A stretch of 64,000 nucleotides of DNA from Microbacterium oxydans (GTDB lineage: Bacteria; Actinomycetota; Actinomycetes; Actinomycetales; Microbacteriaceae): contig NZ_BJOG01000001.1 of NCBI RefSeq assembly GCF_006540085.1, positions 992,001 through 1,056,000 on the forward strand, given 5' to 3'. The notes beneath the pieces are model-generated. The model ran no database searches. It had not been told where the DNA came from and saw only the letters and a list, made by a program, of their open reading frames with translations. Below are positions 1-7,519 of this stretch, piece by piece (within the stretch, counting starts at the first letter, position 1; each line of letters begins with the position of its first letter). The position numbers and the translations under genes are program-made.

Positions 1-678
1 GTGACCTTCCGGTCGGAGAGCGAGCGATCGGGCGATGGAGCCGAGTCCGGTGCAGACGTCGCCGACGCCGATCCGTGGAACTCCGACCCGCGCAACGTGA
101 TCGAACAGCGCACCGCCGCGCAGAAGCGGCACGACGCCATGGCGGCAGCACTGGCGATCGCCGCGCGTCACGAAGACATGCCCCGACTGGCCGGAGCGTC
201 CCCGACGCTCGTGGTGCACGCCGACGCGGACGACCTCGTCTCGGGCACCGGGTGGGCGACCGCGGTCGGCTTGCAGGCGCCGGTGCCGATCGGGGTCGCG
301 ATCCAGGCCGCGTGCACGGGCGCCATTCAGCGGGTGCTGTTCGACGACGGCCGGATCGTCGGCACGACCGTCATCGATCGGGTGTTCACGGTCCACCAGC
401 GCCGCGCGATCATCGCTCGGGATGGAGAGTGCCTGATCCCCGGGTGCCATGTGCCGGCGTCATGGTGCGAGATCCACCACGTCGTCGAGCACGCCAGGGG
501 AGGACCGACCGATACGGACAACGGCGTGCCCCTGTGCTGGTGGCATCACCGTTCGCTGAACCGATCGGGGTGGGAGATCCGGATGGCGGGAGGTACCCCG
601 CAGGTCCGCGGCCCGGCATGGTGGGATCCCGAGCGTCGCTGGCGTGTTCCGCGGCAGCGCGAGACCGTAGCTGCGTGA
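1..678 (+). CDS. HNH endonuclease signature protein, C-terminal part (DUF222 family), cut by the window edge
   Basis: The frame is open from the first base, so the true start is probably upstream and only about 225 residues are visible. The last 90 residues carry an HNH nuclease signature: the IHH pair near residue 158, then an Asn and a WHH group about 20 residues later. Upstream of it is the conserved CLIPGC region. This arrangement is the C-terminus of the DUF222-HNH proteins that are present in many copies in Microbacteriaceae and other actinobacteria. Their role is not established; a mobile or dispersed nuclease is usually assumed. Nothing around it (no intein, no transposase) supports an active element here. 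Confidence 0.8.
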   Translation: MTFRSESERSGDGAESGADVADADPWNSDPRNVIEQRTAAQKRHDAMAAALAIAARHEDMPRLAGASPTLVVHADADDLVSGTGWATAVGLQAPVPIGVAIQAACTGAIQRVLFDDGRIVGTTVIDRVFTVHQRRAIIARDGECLIPGCHVPASWCEIHHVVEHARGGPTDTDNGVPLCWWHHRSLNRSGWEIRMAGGTPQVRGPAWWDPERRWRVPRQRETVAA

Positions 679-702
679 TAGCGCTGAAACGAGGGTGGGT
701 GA

Positions 703-1359
703 TCAGCGGAAGTTGACGAGTCCGGCGTGTGCGGCCGTCACGAGGATCTGCACGCGGTCGCGCAGGTGCCACTTCGACATCATGCGCCCGAGGTGTGCCT
801 TCACCGTGCCCTCGGAGACGATGAGCGCCTTCGCGATCTCTGCGTTCGACATTCCCTGCGCGAGGCAGTTCAGCACCTCGACCTCGCGCTCCGTGAGCGG
901 TTCGAGCGCGGCAGCGTCGGCGGCGACCGGGGTCGAATCGCGGACGTGCTTGATCAGCATCGAAGCGATCCGCGGCGACAGCGAGCTGGCCCCGCTGTGC
1001 ACCTCGCGCACACCGGTGACGATGTCCTCCGCGCTGGAGTCCTTGAGCAGATAGCCGGAAGCGCCGGCGCTCAGCATGGGGAGCACGGTGTCGCTGCCGT
1101 CGAGCGTGGTGACAGCGAGCACGCGCACGTGCGGCCATCGCTCGGCGATGACACCCGTCGCCTCGATGCCGTCCATCTCGGGCATCTGCACGTCCATCAT
1201 CACGACGTCGGGCTGTTCGCGCTCGACAGTGGAGATCGCCTCGAGACCGTCCTCTGCCTGCGCGATCACGCTGATCTCCGGGTCGCGCGAAACGAAGTGC
1301 GACAACGCCGAACGGACGAGGGGATCGTCATCGACGATCACGACACGGATTTCCTGCAT
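703..1359 (-). CDS. NarL/LuxR-family response regulator
   Basis: A 218-residue regulator with an N-terminal receiver domain and a C-terminal LuxR-type helix-turn-helix. The acidic pocket is D10-D12, the phosphoacceptor is D56 in the MMDVQMP segment, and the conserved Lys follows in LLKDSS near residue 105. The DNA-binding domain begins at LTEREVEVL near residue 154. ATG at 1357-1359 is the natural start. It is transcribed away from the peptide gene (1510) and the histidine kinase (1587), its likely partner. A 9+9 bp palindrome (1401-1424) lies 42 bp upstream of its start and could be its own binding site. The partner assignment is by position. Confidence 0.93.
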   Translation of the reverse strand: MQEIRVVIVDDDPLVRSALSHFVSRDPEISVIAQAEDGLEAISTVEREQPDVVMMDVQMPEMDGIEATGVIAERWPHVRVLAVTTLDGSDTVLPMLSAGASGYLLKDSSAEDIVTGVREVHSGASSLSPRIASMLIKHVRDSTPVAADAAALEPLTEREVEVLNCLAQGMSNAEIAKALIVSEGTVKAHLGRMMSKWHLRDRVQILVTAAHAGLVNFR

Positions 1360-1400
1360 AGGGGGAAGCCTAACGGCGCGGGCACCTGATGGACGTCATG

Positions 1401-1428
1401 TAGACCTTTGGCCAAAAAGGTCTAGACC
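1401..1428. promoter_or_regulatory. Palindrome between divergent response regulator and peptide/kinase genes
   Basis: TAGACCTTT (1401-1409) and AAAGGTCTA (1416-1424) form a perfect 9-bp inverted repeat with a 6-nt spacer. A further TAGACC overlaps its right end (1423-1428). It lies in a visibly A+T-richer intergenic region between the divergent genes at 1359 and 1510. The size and spacing fit a dimeric response-regulator site controlling both directions. A second TAGAC/GTCTA pair occurs at 2774-2787 just beyond the kinase gene, but inside a possible small coding frame. Regulation is inference. Confidence 0.55.
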
Positions 1429-1509
1429 TGAGACAGATGTGCGCCGCTCCTGTCGCCGAGAAGATGAATACAGACATCGACGAACGACTACATAATGGAG
1501 GTGAACGTA

Positions 1510-1557
1510 ATGACTTTCTGGCAGCAGGTTGGCAAGTTTTTTGGTCTCGTCCGCTAG
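1510..1557 (+). CDS. Very short peptide gene (15 residues), amphipathic
   Basis: The frame encodes MTFWQQVGKFFGLVR and then stops (TAG, 1555-1557). A perfect GGAGG (1497-1501) lies 8 nt before the ATG. An in-frame ATG at 1495 would add five residues but has no ribosome binding site. On a helical wheel F3, W4, V7, F10, F11 and V14 fall on one face and Q5, Q6, K9 and R15 on the other, so the product would be a cationic amphipathic helix with no leader or Cys. The kinase gene starts 29 nt after the stop with its own AGGAG. It could be a signal peptide, a membrane-active peptide, or a leader that tunes kinase translation. I recognise no named family. Confidence 0.5.
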   Translation: MTFWQQVGKFFGLVR

Positions 1558-1586
1558 CGTACCTGGCGAATAGGAGATAGTGAACC

Positions 1587-2729
1587 ATGGCCTTCGACCA
1601 GTCACCCCGGCGATCTACTGATTCGTTCCGGTTGGGTCGAGGCGAGAAGCTCAGCGCGATAGAGCGGATCGTCGTCCTGGTCATCGTCTCCATCACCATC
1701 GCCACGGACGTCATAGGTTTCTTCACCACACCGGGGGTCAACCCGGTAGCCCTTCTGGTGAGCGTCGCATGTACGGCAGCGTTCGCCCTCTATCTCTGGA
1801 ACCCGCTCATCGCGACATGCGCCCTCGGCGTCGTGTTCGCGGCATCATTTCTCGTGGGAACGGAGTCCCAGGTTCTGACCGCCGCCGCTGTCGCGGCTGG
1901 GCTCGTCATGAGGCTGGGATGGACATCCCTGATCCTGTCGTACACCGGAACGTTCCTCATCGCTGCGGCTCTCGTCGCCAACGGCGTTGCTGACTCGGGT
2001 GTGAACGTCGGTCTCTTCCTCATCTTCGCCACGGTGGCCGGAGCTGTCGGGTTCGCCCTTCGGTTGGCCTTCGCCCGTGGCAGTCGCCTCGAGCGCGAAC
2101 TCGAAGAGCGGGCTGAACAAGAACGACAGGCAGTGCTCGCCGAGCGACGTTGGATCGCTGGTGAGCTGCACGACAGCATCGCGCACCACCTCACGGTGGT
2201 GTCGCTGCACGTGCAGATGCTCGAAGACCCCGAGATGAGCACCGACTCTCGAGAGGCGATCCGCGTCGCCGCTCGCAAGGCCATGACCGATCTCCGTTTC
2301 GTGATCGAGCTCGCCGACGACGGTCCGCAGTCGTCGAGCGTGCAGACGGGCGACCTCGCGGCGGCTGTCGACGAGGCGCAGAGCGAGTTCGAAGCGGCGG
2401 GCCACTCCGTGGCCCGCGTGGGCGATCCCAGCGACGAGCGCATCCCGCGGGCCGTCGAGATCGTCCTCGCGCGCATCGTGCGCGAGTCCGCCACCAACAT
2501 CCTCAAATACGCAGGCCCCGGCGAGGTGCTGATCGACCTCGCCGTGGACGACGAGGTCGCGCACCTCACGCTGCGCAGCCCCCTCCCCACGACGCCGCGC
2601 CGTGAACTCTCGTCGAGTCGAACAGGACTCGGCCGGATGGCGGAGCGCGTGATGGGAGCGAGTGGCGAGTTCAGCGCCGGCGAAGTCGACGGGTTCTGGG
2701 TCGTGTCGGCCCGACTTCCGGTCGTCTGA
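1587..2729 (+). CDS. Sensor histidine kinase (HisKA_3 type) lacking a D-box
   Basis: A 380-residue protein starting at an ATG behind AGGAG (1572-1576). The first 165 residues hold about five or six hydrophobic segments with very short loops, so there is no sizeable extracellular sensor. A charged linker (165-185) leads to the dimerisation domain with ELHDS, phosphoacceptor H195. The ATPase domain has an N-box (RESATNILKY, N304) and a glycine box (TGLGRM near 347). Where the DxGxG D-box should stand (about 330-345) there is RSPLPTTPRRE, with no Asp-Gly pair. ATP binding may therefore be weak, or the protein may act mainly as a phosphatase. Its partner is the divergent regulator at 703-1359. 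Confidence 0.88.
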   Translation: MAFDQSPRRSTDSFRLGRGEKLSAIERIVVLVIVSITIATDVIGFFTTPGVNPVALLVSVACTAAFALYLWNPLIATCALGVVFAASFLVGTESQVLTAAAVAAGLVMRLGWTSLILSYTGTFLIAAALVANGVADSGVNVGLFLIFATVAGAVGFALRLAFARGSRLERELEERAEQERQAVLAERRWIAGELHDSIAHHLTVVSLHVQMLEDPEMSTDSREAIRVAARKAMTDLRFVIELADDGPQSSSVQTGDLAAAVDEAQSEFEAAGHSVARVGDPSDERIPRAVEIVLARIVRESATNILKYAGPGEVLIDLAVDDEVAHLTLRSPLPTTPRRELSSSRTGLGRMAERVMGASGEFSAGEVDGFWVVSARLPVV

Positions 2730-2742
2730 TGCCCTAGAGTGT

Positions 2743-2841
2743 GTGAGCACCCTCTCCAAGATCCGCGAGAACCTAGACGAAGGTCTAGCGAGGTCTCGAC
2801 GTTCGACACTGTGGAACGAGTTGCAGTCCGCCATATTCTGA
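2743..2841 (+). CDS. Possible small protein (32 residues) downstream of the kinase
   Basis: A GTG 13 nt after the kinase stop opens a 33-codon frame ending in TGA at 2839-2841. The predicted product is charged and probably helical (it begins STLSKIRENLDEG and ends LWNELQSAIF), which reads like protein rather than random sequence. There is no convincing Shine-Dalgarno sequence, so translation would rely on coupling to the kinase. The hairpin at 2872-2927 follows, so the frame would be the last one of the operon. I do not recognise it. The TAGAC/GTCTA inverted repeat (2774-2787) lies inside it, so either the frame or the repeat could be the functional element. Confidence 0.35.
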   Translation: MSTLSKIRENLDEGLARSRRSTLWNELQSAIF

Positions 2842-2871
2842 GGGTTCCCCAGATAAAGCGTCCCCAGCGCT

Positions 2872-2927
2872 GCGATCGCGAGCGCGGTCTTTCTGGCTTC
2901 TGAAACACTTTGCGCGCTCGCGATCGC
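2872..2927. terminator. Long hairpin between convergent genes, probable bidirectional terminator
   Basis: GCGATCGCGAGCGCG (2872-2886) is repeated in perfect inverse at 2913-2927, giving a 15-bp stem with a 26-nt loop. It lies between the end of the kinase operon (+) and the end of the GntR gene (-). No T-tract follows, which is usual for actinobacterial terminators. The 8-bp palindrome GCGATCGC occurs in both arms. The rest of 2842-2983 shows nothing else that I can assign. Confidence 0.55.
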
Positions 2928-2983
2928 CTTCTGCGTTAACGGCTGTCTTCCCGGCCTTCCGCGCGACGCTCCGTACCGCGCGA

Positions 2984-3727
2984 CTACCCGCCCACTGCGC
3001 GCATGTAGTGGCCATCGGTGGAGATCCCCGATGCGGCGACGGTGAACCGCACGACCTCGCTCAGGTACCGGTCCTCCGAGGCCTCGAAGATCCGCCCCTC
3101 CGCGTCACGCGAGGTGCGGGTGAGACGCAGGATGGGCGTCCCGCGCGGCACGCGCAGCAACTCCGCGTCCTGGTCGTCAGCGGCCACGGCGTCGATCACG
3201 TGCTGGAGGGTGACGATGGGGTGCCCGACCGACGAGAGGTACTCCGTGATCGATACCTCGTCCAGATCCACCTCGAACAGCCTCCGGCCCGCGACCTCGG
3301 TGTAGTTGAGCCGCTCCAGCATGGTGGGGCGCCCGTCGAGCAGGCGCAGCCTGACCACGCTCACGATCGTGTCCCCGGCGTCGACGCCGAGTGCCGCTCC
3401 GAGCTCTCCGGCGCGTCTCAGGCTCAGCTCCTGCGTCTCGGCCCCCGGCGTGACGCCCAGCTCGCGGGCCCAGCGGGTGAACGGCACCGACACGTCGACC
3501 GCCTGGCTCGCCTTCCTGGCGACGACCCGCGCCGGCCGACCGCGACTGGTCTCGATCAGGCCTTCGCCGCGGAGCGCGGCCAGGGCGTTGCGGATCGGCC
3601 CCCGCGAGGTGTGCCATCTCTCCGCGAGGTCCGCTTCGGTGGGTACGTCATCCCCGGGGCGCAGGGCACCCGCGGCGATCTGGGCGCGCAGGTCGTCGGC
3701 GATCTGGGTGTACACAGCTTCGGCCAC
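2984..3727 (-). CDS. GntR-family regulator, HutC subfamily (UTRA domain), probable regulator of the phosphonate operon
   Basis: A 247-residue protein with a GntR winged helix in residues 1-70 (VYTQIADDLRAQI, then PTEADLAERWHTSRGPIRNAL) and a UTRA ligand-binding domain in about 90-235. The start is GTG at 3725-3727; an overlapping out-of-frame ATG is rejected. It diverges from the phosphonate transporter genes, and regulators of this subfamily commonly sense the substrate of the adjacent pathway. The 9-mer TAGGTACAT occurs directly before its start codon and again in front of phnD, which would suit one repressor controlling both promoters. Ligand unknown; a phosphonate is the obvious guess. 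Confidence 0.85.
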   Translation of the reverse strand: MAEAVYTQIADDLRAQIAAGALRPGDDVPTEADLAERWHTSRGPIRNALAALRGEGLIETSRGRPARVVARKASQAVDVSVPFTRWARELGVTPGAETQELSLRRAGELGAALGVDAGDTIVSVVRLRLLDGRPTMLERLNYTEVAGRRLFEVDLDEVSITEYLSSVGHPIVTLQHVIDAVAADDQDAELLRVPRGTPILRLTRTSRDAEGRIFEASEDRYLSEVVRFTVAASGISTDGHYMRAVGG

Positions 3728-3728
3728 A

Positions 3729-3737
3729 TAGGTACAT
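3729..3737. promoter_or_regulatory. Candidate GntR operator, copy 1 (TAGGTACAT)
   Basis: The 9-mer TAGGTACAT stands immediately upstream of the GTG of the GntR gene and is identical to the copy at 3826-3834. Binding here would block the regulator's own expression. Identity of a 9-mer on both sides of a 170-bp divergent region is the only evidence. Confidence 0.4.
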
Positions 3738-3825
3738 TACTTGGTCAGCCTGAACGGCGTTGCCTCGTTCCGGGAGTGTTCACTCAGGCGAATCCCCGGT
3801 AAACGCGGCCTGAACTCTTCCGAGT

Positions 3826-3834
3826 TAGGTACAT
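3826..3834. promoter_or_regulatory. Candidate GntR operator, copy 2, before phnD
   Basis: The second TAGGTACAT lies 63 bp before the phnD start, in an A+T-richer patch whose TACATA could serve as a -10 element. An operator overlapping the promoter would fit repression of the phosphonate operon. No clear -35 element is visible at proper spacing. Confidence 0.4.
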
Positions 3835-3896
3835 ATCTGCGCTCATCACCTGCCAGAGTCTTCCGTGGATCACCCCTCACACCCTGAAAGGTCCTC

Positions 3897-4826
3897 ATGA
3901 AGCTTCGCGCTCTCCCCGCCCTCGCCGGCGTCGCGCTCCTCGCCCTCGGCCTCGCCGCCTGTTCCGGCTCGGCGGACGCCTCCGGCACTCCCGGCGCCGA
4001 CGAGTCGTCCTCGGCCAGCGGCTTCGCGGTCGATGAGAACACCCTCGTCTTCGGTGTCGTGCCCGACTCGGTCGACACCGAGACGAACTACCAGCCGCTC
4101 ATGGACTACATCGCCGAGATCACCGGCAAGACGGTCGAGTACCACGAGTCGACCGACTATGCCGCACTGATCGAAGCCGCCGTCGCCGGCAAGGTCGACG
4201 TCGCGTCGTTCTCCGGCTTCACGTACGTCACCGCCACGAACAACGGCGCCAAGCTCACCCCGATCTCCTCGATCGTGACCGAAGAAGGCCAGGAGCCCGG
4301 TTACTTCTCGCAGGCCATCGTCCCGGCCGGCAGCGTCATCAAGAGCATCGATGACTTCAAGAGCAAGAAGGTCTGCTTCGTCGACCCGTCCTCCACCTCG
4401 GGCTACCTGTTCCCGTCCTACAACCTGCTGAAGGCCGGCATCGACCCCAAGACCGACATCACGCCGGTCTTCGCGGGCAAGCACGACGTCAGCGTCACCA
4501 AGGTCGGCGAGGGCGTGGAGTGCGAGGCGGGCTTCGCCGAGGACTCCGAGGTCGAGAAGTCGGACAAGGTGAAGGTCGTCGACGAGACGATGGTTCCCGG
4601 CGCGCCGCTGGTCTACTCGTCGACGCTTCCCGACGACGTCTCGAAGAAGCTCATCGACGGCCTCTCCGAGATCACGATCGACGACATCATCGCCGCCGGT
4701 ATCGACGGCGCCGACACCGACGCCTTCCGCAGCGTCTTCTACGCCACGAAGCCGGTCGACGACGCGTACTACGACCTGATCCGCGACATCTGCAAGGAGA
4801 CCGAAGCGGAGCAGTGCCAGGGCTGA
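3897..4826 (+). CDS. phnD: Phosphonate ABC transporter substrate-binding lipoprotein
   Basis: A 309-residue extracytoplasmic binding protein. The N-terminus is a lipoprotein signal ending in LAAC with acylated C22. The mature part follows the PhnD/phosphate-phosphonate pattern: FGVVPDSVDTETNYQPLMDYI, then an STDYAALIEAAVAGKVDVASFSG ligand segment, as in type II binding proteins. It captures the phosphonate outside the membrane and hands it to PhnE. It is the first gene of the operon, and a strong hairpin (4857-4897) separates it from phnC, which may raise its level relative to the other components. The substrate cannot be read from sequence. Confidence 0.93.
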   Translation: MKLRALPALAGVALLALGLAACSGSADASGTPGADESSSASGFAVDENTLVFGVVPDSVDTETNYQPLMDYIAEITGKTVEYHESTDYAALIEAAVAGKVDVASFSGFTYVTATNNGAKLTPISSIVTEEGQEPGYFSQAIVPAGSVIKSIDDFKSKKVCFVDPSSTSGYLFPSYNLLKAGIDPKTDITPVFAGKHDVSVTKVGEGVECEAGFAEDSEVEKSDKVKVVDETMVPGAPLVYSSTLPDDVSKKLIDGLSEITIDDIIAAGIDGADTDAFRSVFYATKPVDDAYYDLIRDICKETEAEQCQG

Positions 4827-4856
4827 GCCCGGCCTGACCCCTTCGCCTCACCCGGC

Positions 4857-4897
4857 GCCCTCCGTCTCGTCCGCCTCACCCGGACGAGACGGAGGGC
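4857..4897 (+). terminator. Perfect 17-bp stem-loop between phnD and phnC
   Basis: GCCCTCCGTCTCGTCCG (4857-4873) pairs perfectly with 4881-4897 around a 7-nt loop. It follows phnD by 30 nt and precedes phnC by 37 nt. Such hairpins after the binding-protein gene of ABC operons often act as partial terminators or protect the 3' end of the upstream mRNA. No T-tract follows. Which of the two roles applies cannot be decided here. Confidence 0.6.
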
Positions 4898-4934
4898 ACC
4901 ACCGCACGACTCACGACAACACAGGAGCTACGAC

Positions 4935-5765
4935 ATGACCGCCTCGGCATCCGACGCCCTCATCCGCCTCGACGGCGTGACGAAGACCTTCGGGACGACC
5001 ACCGCGCTGAAGGATGCCTCGCTCGAGGTGTCCCGCGGAGAGATCGTCGTGCTCCTGGGCCTCTCCGGCTCGGGGAAGTCGACCCTGCTGCGCCACCTCG
5101 ACGGCCTCGAGATCCCCACCGCGGGCTCCGTTGAGGTGCTGGACGCCCAGGTCCCGTCGCTGAAGGGGAGGGCGCTGCGCGACCTCCGCAGCCGCGTGGG
5201 CTTCATCTTCCAGCAGTTCGAGCTGGTTCCCTCTCTCACCGTGCTCGAGAACGTGCTCACCGGCTCTCTGTCGGGTGTGCGCGGGCCGCGTCTCGGTCTC
5301 TGGGGCTACTCGCGGGCGGCAAAGCTCACCGCGCTCGAGCACCTCGACCGCGTCGGGCTCCTCGACCGCGCCTACCAGCGCAGCGACACCCTCTCCGGCG
5401 GACAGCAGCAGCGTGTGGCCATCGCCCGCGCTCTCATGCAGAAGCCCGCGATCCTGCTCGCCGACGAGCCGGTCGCCTCTCTCGACCCCGAGTCGAGCGA
5501 ACAGGTCATGGCGCTGATCCGCGAGATCGCCGCCGACGAAGGACTCACGGTCGTCTGCAGCCTGCACCAGGTCGACCTCGCGATCTCGTGGGCCGACCGC
5601 ATCGTCGGGCTGCGTCACGGCGAAGTGGTGCTGGACACCCCGACCGGTGACCTCACCAAGGCCGAGGTCATGGAGATCTACGGCCGTGTCGCCACCACGA
5701 CCGCCGAGATCCGCGCGGTGGCCGAGGAGCTCGTGGAGGCGGCTGCGCAGGTGGCCGCATCATGA
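4935..5765 (+). CDS. phnC: Phosphonate ABC transporter ATPase
   Basis: A 276-residue ABC ATPase with Walker A GLSGSGKST (42-50), signature LSGGQQQR near 153, and Walker B ILLADEP near 173-178, followed by the switch histidine in CSLHQVDLA. The sequence matches PhnC and related ATPases (FIFQQFELVPSLTVLENVLTG). It powers uptake through PhnE. ATG at 4935 follows AGGAG (4923-4927). Its last codons overlap the phnE start by 4 nt, so the two are translationally coupled. Confidence 0.94.
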   Translation: MTASASDALIRLDGVTKTFGTTTALKDASLEVSRGEIVVLLGLSGSGKSTLLRHLDGLEIPTAGSVEVLDAQVPSLKGRALRDLRSRVGFIFQQFELVPSLTVLENVLTGSLSGVRGPRLGLWGYSRAAKLTALEHLDRVGLLDRAYQRSDTLSGGQQQRVAIARALMQKPAILLADEPVASLDPESSEQVMALIREIAADEGLTVVCSLHQVDLAISWADRIVGLRHGEVVLDTPTGDLTKAEVMEIYGRVATTTAEIRAVAEELVEAAAQVAAS

Positions 5766-7519
5766 CGGCCCTCGATTCCGCGACGGATGCAGCCACCCGC
5801 GGCGGTGGCCCGGCGCCTCGGGGCGGCGGGCAGACGGTCGCCGAGCGCGCTCCGAAGCGCCCGATCTCGCCCGAGCGGATCGCGGCATCGCTCACCCTGG
5901 TCGCGCTCGTGGTGCTCGGCATCCTCGCCGTCCGCGACGTCGACATCTCGATCCCGGCGATGGTGCAGAGCTGGGGCAACGCCGAGAACTTCATGGCCCG
6001 TGTCGGGGGACTCACGTTCCCGGCGCCCGGCGACCTCGCCTGGCTGATCGCCCTCACCGTTGGCCTGGTGCTCGTCGGCACGCTCCTCGCTGCCGTGCTG
6101 TCGGTGCCGATCGCCTATCTCGCCGCATCCAACACCACTCCAGGCAACGGTTGGCGCGCGGCCGCGCGCTTCATCGGCGTCCTCACCCGCGCCCTGCCCG
6201 ACGTCGTCCTCGCGATGGCGTTCGTGCTGATGTTCTCTCTCGGCACGCTTCCCGGCATCCTCGCCATCGGCATCCACTCCATCGGCATGATCTCGAAGAT
6301 GTTCGCCGATGCGATCGAGCAGATCGATGAAGGACCCCGCCTCGCCATTCGCGCAGCGGGTGGGTCGAAGATGCAAGAGTTCACGTCGGGCATCCTGCCG
6401 CAGGTGCTGCCGAGCTGGGTGGCCACCGTGCTGCACCGCAACGACATCAACCTGCGCGGCAGTGTGGTGCTCGGCTACGTCGGCGTCGCCGGCCTCGGCC
6501 TCGAGATGTCCTACGCGTTCAAGTCGCTCAACTACGGCAAGGGCCTCGGCATCGCACTGGTGATCTTCATCCTGTGCGTCGCGATGGAGATCGTCTCGAG
6601 CATGGTCCGCGGAGCGATGCTCGGCGAGCAGAAGCACACCCGCTCGTGGATCGACCGGATCCTGCATCCGCGCCTCGGTGCGCACGCCGCATCCACCCAG
6701 GTCGAGCGCCCCGCCTGGGCGGCCAGCCCGGAGACCGCCGTGCGTCGCCCCTGGACCGCGCAGCGCATCCGGCACACCATCGCCGGCGTCGTCGCCGTGC
6801 TCGTGGTGATCGGAAGCGTGCTGGTCAGCCAGATCAACTGGATGGACCTCATCACATTCTGGGCCAAGCTGCCCGAGGTCGCGGCGCGCTTCTGGCCGCC
6901 CTCGTTCGGCAACTACGACGCGAGCGCCATGTTCCAGGCGATGCGGGAGACGGTCGCGATCGCCCTGGCCGCGACCGTGCTCACCCTGCTCCCGTCGCTG
7001 CTGCTCGGCTCGCTCGCGGCCCGCAACGTCGCTCCGAGCTCGGGAGCGCGGGGGACCGCACGGCTCCTGCTCGTGGGCATCCGCGGCATCCCGGAGCTGA
7101 TCCTCGCGATCGTGCTCGTCGTCATCACCGGACTCGGTGCGCAGGCGGGTGTCATCGCCCTCGCGATCGGCGGCATCGGACTGCTTGGCAAGCTCATCGC
7201 CGACTCGTTCGAGGAGGTGGATCGCGGACCGGAACGCGCACTGCGCGCCGTCGGTGCGACACGCCTGCAGACCTACACCTCGGCGACCGTGCCGCAGGGC
7301 ATACAGGCGCTCATCGGCCACAGCTTCTACATGCTCGACACGAACATCCGTGCGGCGACGATCCTCGGCATCGTCGGCGGTGGCGGGGTCGGCTACTACC
7401 TGCTCAACGCCAGCCAGGGGTCCCGCTACGAGACCGTGACGGCCATCGTGCTGATGATCCTCGCCACGGTGCTCGTGGTCGAAGGTCTCGCCATGTGGAT
7501 GCGGAAGGTGTTCCGATGA
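5762..7519 (+). CDS. phnE: Phosphonate ABC transporter permease, two PhnE units fused
   Basis: A 585-residue protein, about twice the usual PhnE length. Two permease domains of the same family follow each other, about residues 85-285 and 385-585. Each carries an EAA-type ATPase contact loop: DEGPRLAIRAAGG in the first and DRGPERALRAVGA in the second. The joining region (about 285-340) is hydrophilic. One polypeptide thus replaces the usual two permease copies. It overlaps phnC by 4 nt at its start and the FAD oxidase by 4 nt at its end. Confidence 0.92.
   Translation: MTALDSATDAATRGGGPAPRGGGQTVAERAPKRPISPERIAASLTLVALVVLGILAVRDVDISIPAMVQSWGNAENFMARVGGLTFPAPGDLAWLIALTVGLVLVGTLLAAVLSVPIAYLAASNTTPGNGWRAAARFIGVLTRALPDVVLAMAFVLMFSLGTLPGILAIGIHSIGMISKMFADAIEQIDEGPRLAIRAAGGSKMQEFTSGILPQVLPSWVATVLHRNDINLRGSVVLGYVGVAGLGLEMSYAFKSLNYGKGLGIALVIFILCVAMEIVSSMVRGAMLGEQKHTRSWIDRILHPRLGAHAASTQVERPAWAASPETAVRRPWTAQRIRHTIAGVVAVLVVIGSVLVSQINWMDLITFWAKLPEVAARFWPPSFGNYDASAMFQAMRETVAIALAATVLTLLPSLLLGSLAARNVAPSSGARGTARLLLVGIRGIPELILAIVLVVITGLGAQAGVIALAIGGIGLLGKLIADSFEEVDRGPERALRAVGATRLQTYTSATVPQGIQALIGHSFYMLDTNIRAATILGIVGGGGVGYYLLNASQGSRYETVTAIVLMILATVLVVEGLAMWMRKVFR

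Noticed and set aside
1495..1557. A 20-residue version of the small peptide starting at ATG 1495
   Set aside because: That ATG has no Shine-Dalgarno sequence, whereas ATG 1510 has GGAGG at ideal spacing.
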